From NCBI GenBank assembly GCA_002420305.1, contig DIHT01000069.1:1-48841 (forward strand): a stretch of DNA of 48,841 nucleotides. The letters are read 5' to 3'. The translations under genes were made by a program, and so were the position numbers. Numbering within the stretch: position 1 is the stretch's first letter; each line of letters begins with the position of its first letter. Under the pieces are notes generated by a model that saw only the letters and a list, made by a program, of their open reading frames with translations, was not told the origin of the DNA and did no database searches. This DNA comes from Akkermansiaceae bacterium UBA5689. GTDB lineage: Bacteria > Verrucomicrobiota > Verrucomicrobiia > Verrucomicrobiales > Akkermansiaceae. Positions 24,813 to 35,104 of the stretch are shown piece after piece.

Positions 24813-27757
24813 ACCCGCTACGCAACTTCATTCCGTGGGCACTCGTGGGGCTCAGCCTTCCGGTGAGTGCCCAGCGCGACCTGAAGGACATTCCCCCACC
24901 TGACCCGGGCATCGAGAAAGCCTCTTTCAAGGTGGCAGATGGGTTCGAGGTTAACCTCTGGGCCGCCGATCCTCTCCTCGCTAAGCCCTCCCAGATCGCC
25001 TTCGACAGGAGGGGGAGGCTCTGGGTGGCCAGTAGTGAAACCTATCCGCAATTGAATGTGAATCAGGAGCCCAGTGACCGGATCCTCATCCTCGAGGACT
25101 CAGACAAGGATGGGCAGGCGGACAAATCCTCGGTTTACTACGATCAACTCGTCATTCCGGGGGGAGTCCTTCCGGACGGGAATGGCGGAGCCTATGTCGC
25201 CCATGGAGAAGAGCTCCTCCACCTCCATGACCGTAACGGAGACGGCAAGGCGGACCAACGCGAGGTGCTCCTCTCCGGGTTTGGATCCGAGGATACTCAC
25301 CACACCCTCCACCGGCTGCGTTGGGGACCCGGCGGGCTCCTTTACATGCTGCAGGGCTACTACATCGGCAGTCATGTGGAGACCCTCTATGGACCGCGCC
25401 GCCTAAACGGTGGGGGGCTCTGGTCCTACGATATAAAGACCCGCCGGCTGGAGATCTACAGCCGTGGCCTCATCAACCCCTGGGGTATGATCTTTGACCG
25501 GTGGGGACAGTCCTTCCAGACCGATGGAGCCGGAGGACAGGGTATCAACTATACCTTTCCCGACTCGGTCTTCCGCGCCTCTCCCAACGAACCCCGTAGT
25601 CTTAACGGATTGAATCCGGGGCGTCCAAAGTCCTGCGGTCTCGAGGTCATCAGCGGCAACCACTTTCCGCCTGCATGGAGGGGGAACCTGCTCACTAGCG
25701 ATTTCCGCGCCAATAATATCGACCGCTATGTCATCAGCTCTGACCAAAGTGGTTATAAATCGGTCCTCCAACCTGATCTCCTTTCCTCTTCCCACCTGTC
25801 GTTCCGCCCCATTGACATCGTGATGGGTCCCGATGGTGCAGCCTATGTGGCAGATTGGTACAGTCCCATCATCCAGCATGGCGAGGTGGACTTCCGCGAC
25901 AAACGACGCGACCGCGTTCACGGAAGAATCTGGCGGATCACGGCCAAGGGCCGACCCCTCGTCAGCTCAATCGACTACGCATCCAAATCCATCCCTCAGC
26001 TGATGGATTTACTCAGGCATGATGCCGACTGGGTGAGACTGAATGCCCGCCAAGAGCTGAAGAAGCGCGACGAGGCCAAGGTAACCGCCTCTCTGGAAGC
26101 ATGGCTCCACTCCCTCGATCGCTCGGATCCGGCATATGAACATCATCGCCTCGAAGCACTCTGGACTTACCAGACCATTACCACGCGCCGCTCACCCTCT
26201 CTTATCCATGAAGTGCTTCAATCGCCAGACCCCCGGGTTCGTGCTGCGGCTATCCGAGTCCTTTATCACTGGGGGGGAGCTCCTCAAACGCTGGCTGAAG
26301 CAATCACAGATTCCGATCCCCAAGTCCGAAGGGAGGCTGTCACTGCCCTTGGACAATTCGCCTCTCCGGAGGCTCTCGTGGTGGCGCTTGGAGCCCTGAA
26401 TCAACCTATGGACAGTTGCCTCGATTTTGCCCTTTGGCGCACCTGTCGCCTGCTTGAACCCTATTGGCTACCCGCATTCCAGAGGGGGGATCTGAAGCCG
26501 GGGGACAACGCCGAACATCTCGAATATGCGCTGAAGGCGATTGAGAAACCGGAAGCCCTTGCCCCCCTGATGAAGATGATTCTCTCAGACCAGGCCGATG
26601 AAGCAATCGTCCGGCTCGTTGGGAAAATCGGAAGCCCTACACAGCTTGATACGATTCTCCAGCTCGCACACCGCGAATATCACTCTCTGACCCGGGCCGC
26701 CGCACTCGCTCTCGCTGAAGCTGTGGAGGACCGGGGGATCTCCCCGATCAACAAGAGCCTGCGCATTCCAACCTGTCGGCGCCTGATAAGGGCCCAAGAG
26801 AATGACATCGCCGCTGCAGCCTGCCGCCTCGCCGCAGCCTGGAACCTCAAGGAACTCCACCCGGAGATTCGGTCCAAGCTTACCACCGCAACTCCCTCGC
26901 TTGCCCAGGATGCGGCACGGGCACTTGCCCGGCTGGGGAGCCCCGAGGCCCTGCATTCTCTAGCCGCCCGGGGGCCAGCACAGCATATCCGGGTGGCGGC
27001 TACAGCAGCCCTCATCACCTTAGACCCCACTGCCGCATCACCACACATCGTGGGGCTCTTCCGTAAGAGCCTGCCGCAACCCGAGGTCGAAACCCTGATG
27101 AGTGAGGTTTTCCTTTATCCCGGAGGCAGTGACCAACTCGCAAAATCTCTCTCCGGAAAAAAGATCGCAAAGGATACCGCGATCCATGCCACGAGACTAC
27201 TGGAGGTCTCCGGAAGAGAGCATGCCAAACTCAGTTCCGAACTGGTAAAGGCAGCTGATCTGAACCCTCCCCTCCCCGCCTTGAATTCAAGTAATCAAGC
27301 GGCGCTTCTGGCGCAGATTGCAGGAGGCAACGCAGTCCGCGGACAGGCCATCTATGAACAAGCCTCGCTTGCATGCACGGTCTGCCACCGGATTGATGGT
27401 GAGGGTGGGGTCGTTGGACCAGATCTCTCCAGTATCGGGGCAAGTGCCCCACCTGACTACCTTCTGGACTCCCTTGTCAACCCGAGTGCGAAAATCAAGG
27501 AGGGCTACCGAATGTCCATAGTCACGCTTAAGAATCAAAACGTTATTTCGGGAGCGATCAGCGAGGAAACACGCAACGCCGTCGTCATTCGCAGTGCCTT
27601 CGGGAAAGAAACTCGTATACCTAAGAGGGAGATCGCCTCCCGTCAAACCAGCCCCGTATCCATGATGCCTGGTGGGCTGGTAGCCGGCCTGCGGGAGGAT
27701 GAACTCGTGGACCTTCTGGCCTATCTCTCCTCCCTCGGCAGGACAACGAACAAATAG
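24809..27757 (+). CDS. PVC-type propeller-HEAT-haem protein
   Basis: Exported protein of 982 residues with signal MNPLRNFIPWALVGLSLPVSAQ. The N-terminal third is a six-bladed propeller of the membrane-bound dehydrogenase type (FEVNLWAADPLLAKPSQIAFD, RGRLWVASSETYPQ, DIVMGPDGAAYVADWY). A run of HEAT-like repeats follows (residues about 390-800). The C-terminal cytochrome c domain has CTVCH (Cys856, Cys859, His860) and VGPDLSSIG. This three-part layout is restricted to PVC bacteria. It probably oxidises a sugar or alcohol and passes electrons to haem; the substrate is unknown. The gene overlaps the SGNH hydrolase gene by four bases. Confidence 0.9.
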   Translation: MNPLRNFIPWALVGLSLPVSAQRDLKDIPPPDPGIEKASFKVADGFEVNLWAADPLLAKPSQIAFDRRGRLWVASSETYPQLNVNQEPSDRILILEDSDKDGQADKSSVYYDQLVIPGGVLPDGNGGAYVAHGEELLHLHDRNGDGKADQREVLLSGFGSEDTHHTLHRLRWGPGGLLYMLQGYYIGSHVETLYGPRRLNGGGLWSYDIKTRRLEIYSRGLINPWGMIFDRWGQSFQTDGAGGQGINYTFPDSVFRASPNEPRSLNGLNPGRPKSCGLEVISGNHFPPAWRGNLLTSDFRANNIDRYVISSDQSGYKSVLQPDLLSSSHLSFRPIDIVMGPDGAAYVADWYSPIIQHGEVDFRDKRRDRVHGRIWRITAKGRPLVSSIDYASKSIPQLMDLLRHDADWVRLNARQELKKRDEAKVTASLEAWLHSLDRSDPAYEHHRLEALWTYQTITTRRSPSLIHEVLQSPDPRVRAAAIRVLYHWGGAPQTLAEAITDSDPQVRREAVTALGQFASPEALVVALGALNQPMDSCLDFALWRTCRLLEPYWLPAFQRGDLKPGDNAEHLEYALKAIEKPEALAPLMKMILSDQADEAIVRLVGKIGSPTQLDTILQLAHREYHSLTRAAALALAEAVEDRGISPINKSLRIPTCRRLIRAQENDIAAAACRLAAAWNLKELHPEIRSKLTTATPSLAQDAARALARLGSPEALHSLAARGPAQHIRVAATAALITLDPTAASPHIVGLFRKSLPQPEVETLMSEVFLYPGGSDQLAKSLSGKKIAKDTAIHATRLLEVSGREHAKLSSELVKAADLNPPLPALNSSNQAALLAQIAGGNAVRGQAIYEQASLACTVCHRIDGEGGVVGPDLSSIGASAPPDYLLDSLVNPSAKIKEGYRMSIVTLKNQNVISGAISEETRNAVVIRSAFGKETRIPKREIASRQTSPVSMMPGGLVAGLREDELVDLLAYLSSLGRTTNK

Positions 27758-27807
27758 GGTCCGGTGCCAGATCCCAGGTGTCCCCGCAGTCAGATTCCGC
27801 TTCGCAA

Positions 27808-29238
27808 CTAGGCACGCAGCAGCTCCTTAACGGGCTGGCCCGACGAAAGGATAGGATGGGGCTGTCCGCTACGATCCTCGAACCGCATGCCAGGATCGAT
27901 CCCCAGATGGTGAAGTATTGTTGCCCAGATATCGTTGGGAGAAAGAATTCGGTCCACCGGGTGCTCCCCCTTCTCGTTGGTGGAGCCAATGACCTGACCC
28001 GTGCGCATTCCTCCACCCGTCACCAGCATCGACATGGCCTGGGGCCAGTGCTCTCGTCCGGGCTGGCTGACCTTGGTCTGCGTTCCAGTCGCCGTGTTCA
28101 ACCGCGGGGCACGTCCGAACTCTCCCGTGACGACCAGGAGAACGCGCTTGTCCAGTCCCCGGCCATGGAGATCTTCAATCAAGGCGGTGATGGCCTTGTC
28201 ATATACCGGAAGCCGCCACTCGGCTTCACGAAAGAGGTGGCAATTTACCGCATGCGAATCCCAGTTGTAAGTGCCGTATTTAGGCATCTTGATGCCGGAG
28301 ACGTAAGGGTTCTCCATCACAACGGTCACAAACCGCGCCCCCGCCTCCACCAGCCGGCGGGCGAGGAGGGCCCGCTGTCCCCACGAGTGACGGCCGAAAC
28401 GCTCTCGCACCGCATTACGCTCCTGCCCCAAATCAAACGCTTGCCGGAAGCGCTCGGAAAAGATCATGTCCACCGCCTGGCGATAATGCTCATCAAGCGC
28501 ATGAAGCGAACCATCCGCATCAATATCACGACGCAATGTATCCAGCCCCTTGAGAAGAGTCATGCGGTCCTCCAGTCGCTCCGTCATCCCATTGGGGATG
28601 GCGAGACTATCAATTTTAAAATCATCCTCGTTGGGATCGCCACTCACGATAAAGGGCGTGTTCTGGCTCCCCATCCACGCCGCTCCGAGCGAAAAAGTGT
28701 CGATATTATGCCGCCCCCGCTTGATGAGCGCCACGTTAGTGGGAAGTCCATTTGTGGCCCTGCCTTGCTTCCGCTTCTGAAGCGCCGCTTCGATGAAGGA
28801 GGTGATGGCCGGCGCGTCGTTTATAAATCCAGTCGGCTCTCTGGGTGCACGGGCTGTCATGAAGCGCTTATGACCTCCCCCATGATCGTTGAAGGTGTGG
28901 CAAACCGAACGAATGATGTTGTACTTGTCCGCACACCTTGCATGAAGCGGCATCAGCTCGCATACCTGCAGGTCCGGATTGTTGGTTCGGATAGGCCGAA
29001 ACTCCCCCCGATACTCGGCGGGCGCATCAGGTTTCATATCGTACATCTCCATGTGGGGCGGACCTCCGGGGAGCCACACAAATATAACGGCAGGGTCGTC
29101 CTCAGAGAGGAGGCGCTTGCTCCCGGTCGCACGTGCCAGAGCACCTAACCCGAGGCCGCAGAGTGAGGCCCCTCCCAGTTCGAGGAACGAACGGCGGGTA
29201 GGCACGGAGCAGGACACATGCTTCTCGATTTGCGGCAT
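27808..29238 (-). CDS. DUF1501 protein, Tat-exported
   Basis: Protein of 476 residues with Arg15-Arg16 in a twin-arginine signal (PTRRSFLELGGASLCGLGLGA). The mature part has the DUF1501 hallmarks: VIFVWLPGGPPHMEMYDMKPDAP, SVCHTFNDHGGGHKRFMTAR, and a late VVTGEFGRAPRLN with GREHWPQAMSMLVTGGG. These residues match the sulfatase/phosphatase-like metal-site positions of the fold. DUF1501 genes in PVC bacteria usually sit next to DUF1553 or DUF1549 cytochromes; none is adjacent here, so its redox partner may be one of the haem proteins nearby. It converges on the PVC propeller gene with a 50-bp gap. Confidence 0.9.
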   Translation of the reverse strand: MPQIEKHVSCSVPTRRSFLELGGASLCGLGLGALARATGSKRLLSEDDPAVIFVWLPGGPPHMEMYDMKPDAPAEYRGEFRPIRTNNPDLQVCELMPLHARCADKYNIIRSVCHTFNDHGGGHKRFMTARAPREPTGFINDAPAITSFIEAALQKRKQGRATNGLPTNVALIKRGRHNIDTFSLGAAWMGSQNTPFIVSGDPNEDDFKIDSLAIPNGMTERLEDRMTLLKGLDTLRRDIDADGSLHALDEHYRQAVDMIFSERFRQAFDLGQERNAVRERFGRHSWGQRALLARRLVEAGARFVTVVMENPYVSGIKMPKYGTYNWDSHAVNCHLFREAEWRLPVYDKAITALIEDLHGRGLDKRVLLVVTGEFGRAPRLNTATGTQTKVSQPGREHWPQAMSMLVTGGGMRTGQVIGSTNEKGEHPVDRILSPNDIWATILHHLGIDPGMRFEDRSGQPHPILSSGQPVKELLRA

Positions 29239-29433
29239 TGCGAACCATCATGACAGAACCCTGCCTCCCTGCACGTATAAAGCGAGGACCTCATCGGAGG
29301 ACTCCTTCCAACGCCCTCGAGGGGCGATATGGAAGTCCCATCGTTCCGATATCCCAGAAGGCCTTCATTGCACCGTTTGCAAGGATTTTTACTCGCTCAG
29401 AATCTCGTCGGGACTAGGTTCAGCATTCAATCC

Positions 29434-30759
29434 ATGAAGAAGAACTCTCTTAATCGCCGGAGCTTTCTCTCCACCGGAGCGGCTGCAGTCAGCAGCTGGG
29501 CGGCCGCCCCGCAGATTCTGAAGGCACAGGGAGCAGCCTCTGCCAACGACAAGCTGAACATAGGAGTGATCGGGGCTTCCGGGCAGGGGGGGTTCAGCAT
29601 TGGTCAACTCGGGGACATCGCGAACATTGCCGCCCTCTGCGACGTTGATCAAAACCGCCTCGCTCCTGTCGCGAGCAAGTTCCCAAAGGCTGAGACTTAT
29701 ACCGATTTCCGCAGACTGGTTGAGCAAAAGGACCTCGACGCAGTAGTCGTGGCGACTCCCGATCACACCCATGCTGTTGCCAGTGTCGCCGCTATGCGCG
29801 CCGAGAAACATGTCTACTGCGAGAAACCCCTCTGCCGCACGATTTCGGAAGTTCGCCATGTCACTGAGCTCGCACAGGAAACAAACCGCGTCACCCAGAT
29901 GGGTACCCAGATCCATGCAGGGTCAAACTACCGCCGGGTTGTGGAGCTGGTTCGCTCCGGTGCGATCGGCGAAATCAATGAGGTCCACGTCTGGGTCGGT
30001 TCCAGTACTGGTGGAAAGAAGCGTTACCAGCAGTTTCCGGCAAGCGTGCCAGGGAACCTCGATTGGAATCTCTGGCTTGGTCCCATTCCTGAGCAGCCCT
30101 ACCACCCCGGCTGGACACACTTTCACTGGCGGCACTGGTGGCACTTTGGCGGAGGCACCCTTGCCGATATCGGGTGTCACTACATGGACCTTCCTTTCTG
30201 GGCGCTTGACTTAAGCCATGCCACCTCCGCCGAGGCCGAGGGCCCACCTGTCGACAAAGACTCCGCACCCATCTGGTTGAAGGTCCGCTACCAGTTTCCC
30301 GATCGGGTAGTATCCGGACGGCATTGGAAGGCCCTCCCCCTGACCTGGTATCATGGCCGCTATCCGAATCATATTCTGACTCCGGAGCAACATAAGCGGT
30401 GGGGCTCTGGCATTTTGTTTGTTGGCTCCAAGGGGCAGCTCATCTCCAACTACGGAGCCCACGAGCTGCTTCCGAAGGATAAGTTTGAAGACTTCTCTCG
30501 ACCCGAGCCCTTCATTCAGGACTCCAAAGGCCATCATCGGGAGTGGATCAATGCGATCCGGAAAGGCGGATCAACCACCTGCCGATTCGACTACTCGGGG
30601 CCACTGAGCGAGACCGTCCTCCTTGGCAATGTGGCCTTCCGTGCTGGCCAGAAGATCGAATGGGATTATCGGGCTATGAGAGCCACGAACTGCCCTGATG
30701 CCGAACAGTTTATCCAGCACCAGTACCGGGTTGACTGGAATCGCTGGTTTGAGGGGTAG
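29434..30759 (+). CDS. Gfo/Idh/MocA-family oxidoreductase, Tat-exported
   Basis: Exported NAD(P)-dependent oxidoreductase of 441 residues. The Met at 29434 was chosen because it opens the twin-arginine signal (LNRRSFLSTGAAAVSSWAAA); 35 upstream in-frame codons show no family character. The Rossmann motif is GVIGASGQGG, and HVYCEKPLCRTISE holds the EKP motif. GTLADIGCHYMDL carries the substrate-site Asp and His. It is divergent from the DUF1501 gene, with about 195 bp between starts that must hold both promoters. Sugar substrate unknown. Confidence 0.9.
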   Translation: MKKNSLNRRSFLSTGAAAVSSWAAAPQILKAQGAASANDKLNIGVIGASGQGGFSIGQLGDIANIAALCDVDQNRLAPVASKFPKAETYTDFRRLVEQKDLDAVVVATPDHTHAVASVAAMRAEKHVYCEKPLCRTISEVRHVTELAQETNRVTQMGTQIHAGSNYRRVVELVRSGAIGEINEVHVWVGSSTGGKKRYQQFPASVPGNLDWNLWLGPIPEQPYHPGWTHFHWRHWWHFGGGTLADIGCHYMDLPFWALDLSHATSAEAEGPPVDKDSAPIWLKVRYQFPDRVVSGRHWKALPLTWYHGRYPNHILTPEQHKRWGSGILFVGSKGQLISNYGAHELLPKDKFEDFSRPEPFIQDSKGHHREWINAIRKGGSTTCRFDYSGPLSETVLLGNVAFRAGQKIEWDYRAMRATNCPDAEQFIQHQYRVDWNRWFEG

Positions 30760-30763
30760 AGAG

Positions 30764-30804
30764 GAGGACAGCCCGCCGCTGAAACAAATGACCGGCGGAT
30801 CCTC
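30764..30804 (+). terminator. Hairpin without T-run after the Gfo/Idh/MocA gene
   Basis: CCGCCG at 30773 pairs with CGGCGG at 30793 across a 14-nt loop. GAGGA and TCCTC extend the stem on the outside with a bulge. It begins five bases after the oxidoreductase stop. The absence of a T-run means it is not a classical intrinsic terminator; it may slow polymerase or protect the mRNA end. Confidence 0.3.
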
Positions 30805-30887
30805 GTGCCTGCCATCATATCGTCGTGTTCCTTCATGGTTTCCTTCTGAAGTTGACTCGGGTGCCTTCCCTGCATGGAGTTGTCGGG

Positions 30888-33800
30888 ATGACTTATTGCG
30901 GATGGATAGCCTTCCTCGGGACCGGGCTCGCCCTCGCCTCCTCGGTAGTGGCGCGTGGAGATGACGAGTTACGAAAACTTGCGGCAGAGGCCTATCAGGC
31001 CGGACATATCGAAACCGGACATCTCCACCTGAATCAGATCATCGCTCAAAACCCCAGCAATATGGAGGTCACGCTGGAGACCCTCGAGGAGATTCTGAAG
31101 CAGTCCCGACGGAGTGACGCCAAGCTTCGCGCCGAACAACCCAATGTTCCTTTTTCCGAAAATCCGGCGGCCGAGAGGGCCGCTCGCGAGCTGTGTTCCC
31201 TCGAGAAGATTGGTGTCGTTTCCGCCAACCACCAGTCCGTAAAGCACGCCGCTTCCATTCTTCTGGATCATCATCTTTACCACCGAAGACTTTTCGAGGC
31301 TGAGGAACTTATAGAGCGATACGCCGCAGAAAACTCCCACGATTTCTTCTGGCGGATTCTGCAGGTGCGGGTTTACCAACGCCTGAATTCAGCCCGGACA
31401 AGGCCACTTTTCGATGATCTAAAAAAGGAGATGGACCTTAATCACCCAGATCCGGGCATCAGGAAACTCTGGAAAGAGTTCGACGAAGAGTGGGCCTCGA
31501 CGGAGGGATCTCTCCCGCTCGCTATACAACCGCTCTTCGAGGGAAGCCCTTTACCCCACATGGAGCCGGACGACCCCGATCTGGAATGGGATACCGTGGC
31601 TACCCGTTCAGCAAGGATCGTGGCCCCCCTCATCGATCGCCTGGCCGCCAAGGCTCTGACAGTGCCCCAGATTGTACCGTGGCGGGACAAATCCGGACTC
31701 ACTGATCCGATCCGCGCCCTCGATTTACATCTTCTCAGCCAACCCGCGGCAAACCTCCTGAACCTGCGTCAGGTTCAAGAGGAACGCTATGAGCTGGAGG
31801 ACTACCGTGATAGCCCGACTGATGCGGAAATTCTTTACCAGTTTCGGCGATACCCATGGTCCTCCTCATCTCAGAAGAACCTGCGCGACCTCGCCAACCG
31901 GGAGTTATTTGGCGGTCATGCCCAATCTGCGTTGCGCAGTTTCGAAGACCTCCTGAGCCATGCCGTAGACGCAGACACAAAGGACGCATCGCAAGTCGGA
32001 ATCTGGACAGCCCGGAATCAGATTGAGTCTCCGCAAACTGCTGCAGATCTTCTCGGGACCGAAAATCCGGATCGGGAACTGTCCTGGCTAGGCGAGCCAA
32101 CGAAAGCGATCGAGATTTGTAAGAAGCTTCTAAAGAACCAGGCTACGCCTCCAAAGCAATCTCAACCTGCACTGGAAACTCCCCTTCTCGAGCTCACCCA
32201 GCGGGTCATCCGCATCCCTCCACGAGCCACCTGGAGCAGCTCCGTTCCAAACAAGATCGACTTGGCTGCTACCGGGGGAACCCTCCTAGTCAGCGGGCGG
32301 GACATGCTCGCTCTGTTCGATACGAAGGATACCCGAAACCCACTGTGGACCAGCTTCCAGCCCCCAGCCGTCAGCGAGAGCAAAACCCCGGATACCAATC
32401 ATCCCGGCTTCTTCCGCCCCCCTTTTTCCGGCAGTAACTTCTACACCCGATGGGGCTTCAGCACCCAGCCTCCACGGGGAATTGCTGCTATCGACAGCTC
32501 GAGCGGCACGGTGCGGTGGTCCACCGGGCAGGACCAAAAGGACCCGCAACGCCTCCTCAATGTTCCACTTGGGGACCCCGTGCCAGCCAATGGTCTTCTC
32601 TACCACCTTGAATGGAGCTCTCTAAACGACGTCAACCAGGGCCGGGGCAGAGAACTCAATCTCGTCTGCCTGGATCCCACCCGGGGCAGCACCCAGTGGA
32701 GAGCGCCAATTGCCAGCGCTGGACGCGAATCTGATCTCACTGCCAGTCTCGAACGAAGCCTGCCTGCATTCGCAATATACGGAAATAGCGTAACCGTCGC
32801 CGGGGGTGCCGTCTACAGCAGCTCCAACAGTGGCCTCATTGCACGTTCCGACATCCGCGATGGCCGTACTGACTGGATCTACCATTACGATCCTATTCCT
32901 TCCGCTGATCGAACCGTCCTGAATCACGGTTCTACCCCCATTCTCACAGACGACAAGGTGGTCTGCATGCCAAGGGACGCCCGGGGGATCTTCGCCCTTG
33001 ACCGGAAAACAGGGCGCCTCCTCTGGGAGAACACCCTTGTTCTCGGGGTTCAGATAGTAGGCAGGGTCGATGGCCTCCTAATCGTTCGCGGTCGCTCACT
33101 CCTCGCCGCGATCGATCTCAACACGGGAGAGGCGCGCTGGTATCGACCAGCAGACCGGACAATTGGCCGGCTTGCCCTCCTCAACAGCTCGGTTTACCTT
33201 GCCCAGCTCGACGGGCTCTACCAGATCGATGCCACAACCGGGCGTACGACAGCAGGTCGGCCTTGGGACCTCGTCGATGAGAAACCGCGCGCATTTGCAA
33301 TCGACGGGAAGAACTTGTTTCTTGTTACCGATAAGCCTGCCGAATCGGCGCTGCAGCAGGCAGCGGTGCCCTTGAACGCAATCGAGCCCGGAACTAACGG
33401 AGCACCTAGCCAGCCTTTCCGGCAGACGTGGTCCCTTCCCCGCAATAATCCGAGGATATCCTTGCCGCCTCCTGGATCTCCCCAGACAGACAGTATTTAC
33501 ATTTTTTCAAGTGGTATTCTCGAGCGGGTAGAGCCGGGGAACAATGGCCGTATTGTCTGGCAAAGGTTCATCGATGGAACAGATCCACAGATTCAACTCA
33601 TCGGCAATATCCTGCTGACCATCGACTATTCGGTCGGTAAGGCCCCCGGTCTAGTCAATCGACTTGTTGCCTTCGATGCTGCCACCGGCAAGACCCTCTG
33701 GGAGCACTCCATCAATGCCCCAGTGTCCTCAACGCTCAACTGCGGAAACACCCAGATTTTCCACGATTCTATTGGACGGGTTATCGCCGTCGACCTGCTT

Positions 33801-35051
33801 ACCGGCACTCGTGCCTGGCAACGCAATTTCGGCAACGGATTCCAGATGCGCCTGGCTACGGATGGAACCAAACTCCACATCTTCTTCGTCTCCCGCCTGC
33901 GTTCCGCCAACCATGTAGTGGTAGACCCGCCTACGGGCTCCACCCTCAGCAACAGCAAGGTCGCTGCCAAGACCTCTGCCGATGCCCGCAATGCCAAACC
34001 CGTCGCGGGCGGCTACTACGAAGTGGCCATCAGCCCGGTCAAGGCCCGCTACCTGCGCCTTACCACCCTGTCTGATATCGGTGGGCGTGGCTGGGCTTCT
34101 ATCGCAGAATTGCAGGTGGGGGGAGAAGACGGGAACAACCTTCCCCGGCAGGGATGGTCCGCTACCGCAAGTAATTCCGAGACCACGAAGAGCTACGATA
34201 CAAGCCCTCGATGCGTTATTGACGACGACCCTGTCTCCTGGTGGCACTCGCAGTGGGTCGACAACATTCCCCAGCATCCGCATTCCGTCACCCTTGACAT
34301 GAAGAACGAAAAGATCATCAGCGCTATTCGTTACCTGCCCGCTGTCATCGTCAACAATAACGGCATGATCGGCGAATACGAGCTACACGTCAGCAACGAC
34401 GGCCAGAACTGGGGAAAGCCGGTAGGTGAAGGGTTCATGGTCAATCAAACCCGGGTGGACCACGTCTACGCCTCAGATAAATCGATTGTCTTCGAAAGCC
34501 GATCCACCCCAAATCAGCCGCTCAACGTATACCGTTATCAACTGGATGGCAGCCCCGCCATCCTGGTGCGCAGGGACTCCCATGTTCTTTATATGAAGGA
34601 ACCCTACTTCATGATCCACGAAGGAGACAACCTGGTCGTTCGCCACTTTGATGACCCCGACTACCGGTTTGAACTTGGTCCCCATTCCCAGTTCGACCTT
34701 TCCGCCCTTTCTCTTGAAAGTAACCGGCTTATCATGGGGCGGAAGTCTGTCCTTGTCGCCAATCTTGAAGAAAAACGCTTCATCATCGAGCCCGGGTCTC
34801 CGGAATCGGCGCACAACAAGCTCGGAGTTCTCATTCGAAGTGGAGAGCACGGCCTCCTCAAGATCGTCAAGGACGACGATAAGGGGCAGATGGCATATCG
34901 CTTTAATCTGGAGAGCGGACAGCTCAGCCCCGGTCATCCGCTGGCAGTTGCCGAGGAGTTTATCCCAGACCAGGGCATTCCGTGGTTTGCGGGTCCGGTC
35001 CTGCTCCGCGATACATCCTCTGTGAGTGCTTGGATTGTCCCCTCTCAATGA
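30888..35051 (+). CDS. Giant secreted PQQ-like propeller and discoidin-domain protein
   Basis: Protein of 1387 residues. The ATG at 30888 follows GGAG and opens a signal peptide (CGWIAFLGTGLALASSVVA); a GTG at 30825 is less likely. Residues about 25-420 are helical, TPR-like. From about 430 to 1030 there are repeated PQQ-like beta-propeller blades (for example GIAAIDSSSGTVRW, IFALDRKTGRLLWE, LLAAIDLNTGEARWY, VAFDAATGKTLWEH). A discoidin (F5/8 type C)-like domain follows near 1035-1200 (YLRLTTLSDIGGRGWASIAE, VIDDDPVSWWHSQW). The C-terminal portion resembles further propeller blades. It may bind glycans at the cell surface; there is no clear catalytic site. Confidence 0.8.
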   Translation: MTYCGWIAFLGTGLALASSVVARGDDELRKLAAEAYQAGHIETGHLHLNQIIAQNPSNMEVTLETLEEILKQSRRSDAKLRAEQPNVPFSENPAAERAARELCSLEKIGVVSANHQSVKHAASILLDHHLYHRRLFEAEELIERYAAENSHDFFWRILQVRVYQRLNSARTRPLFDDLKKEMDLNHPDPGIRKLWKEFDEEWASTEGSLPLAIQPLFEGSPLPHMEPDDPDLEWDTVATRSARIVAPLIDRLAAKALTVPQIVPWRDKSGLTDPIRALDLHLLSQPAANLLNLRQVQEERYELEDYRDSPTDAEILYQFRRYPWSSSSQKNLRDLANRELFGGHAQSALRSFEDLLSHAVDADTKDASQVGIWTARNQIESPQTAADLLGTENPDRELSWLGEPTKAIEICKKLLKNQATPPKQSQPALETPLLELTQRVIRIPPRATWSSSVPNKIDLAATGGTLLVSGRDMLALFDTKDTRNPLWTSFQPPAVSESKTPDTNHPGFFRPPFSGSNFYTRWGFSTQPPRGIAAIDSSSGTVRWSTGQDQKDPQRLLNVPLGDPVPANGLLYHLEWSSLNDVNQGRGRELNLVCLDPTRGSTQWRAPIASAGRESDLTASLERSLPAFAIYGNSVTVAGGAVYSSSNSGLIARSDIRDGRTDWIYHYDPIPSADRTVLNHGSTPILTDDKVVCMPRDARGIFALDRKTGRLLWENTLVLGVQIVGRVDGLLIVRGRSLLAAIDLNTGEARWYRPADRTIGRLALLNSSVYLAQLDGLYQIDATTGRTTAGRPWDLVDEKPRAFAIDGKNLFLVTDKPAESALQQAAVPLNAIEPGTNGAPSQPFRQTWSLPRNNPRISLPPPGSPQTDSIYIFSSGILERVEPGNNGRIVWQRFIDGTDPQIQLIGNILLTIDYSVGKAPGLVNRLVAFDAATGKTLWEHSINAPVSSTLNCGNTQIFHDSIGRVIAVDLLTGTRAWQRNFGNGFQMRLATDGTKLHIFFVSRLRSANHVVVDPPTGSTLSNSKVAAKTSADARNAKPVAGGYYEVAISPVKARYLRLTTLSDIGGRGWASIAELQVGGEDGNNLPRQGWSATASNSETTKSYDTSPRCVIDDDPVSWWHSQWVDNIPQHPHSVTLDMKNEKIISAIRYLPAVIVNNNGMIGEYELHVSNDGQNWGKPVGEGFMVNQTRVDHVYASDKSIVFESRSTPNQPLNVYRYQLDGSPAILVRRDSHVLYMKEPYFMIHEGDNLVVRHFDDPDYRFELGPHSQFDLSALSLESNRLIMGRKSVLVANLEEKRFIIEPGSPESAHNKLGVLIRSGEHGLLKIVKDDDKGQMAYRFNLESGQLSPGHPLAVAEEFIPDQGIPWFAGPVLLRDTSSVSAWIVPSQ

Positions 35052-35104
35052 TACGGGAAGGGGGGCCGCTTCAGACACCGTGCTCCTGTGACCTCACTCC
35101 CCTG

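Noticed and set aside
27778..29148. Plus-strand frame of 456 codons
   Set aside because: It is the mirror of the DUF1501 gene on the minus strand, which has a Tat signal and family motifs.
29329..29433. Upstream extension of the second Gfo/Idh/MocA gene
   Set aside because: It would place 35 unrelated residues ahead of the twin-arginine signal, blocking export.
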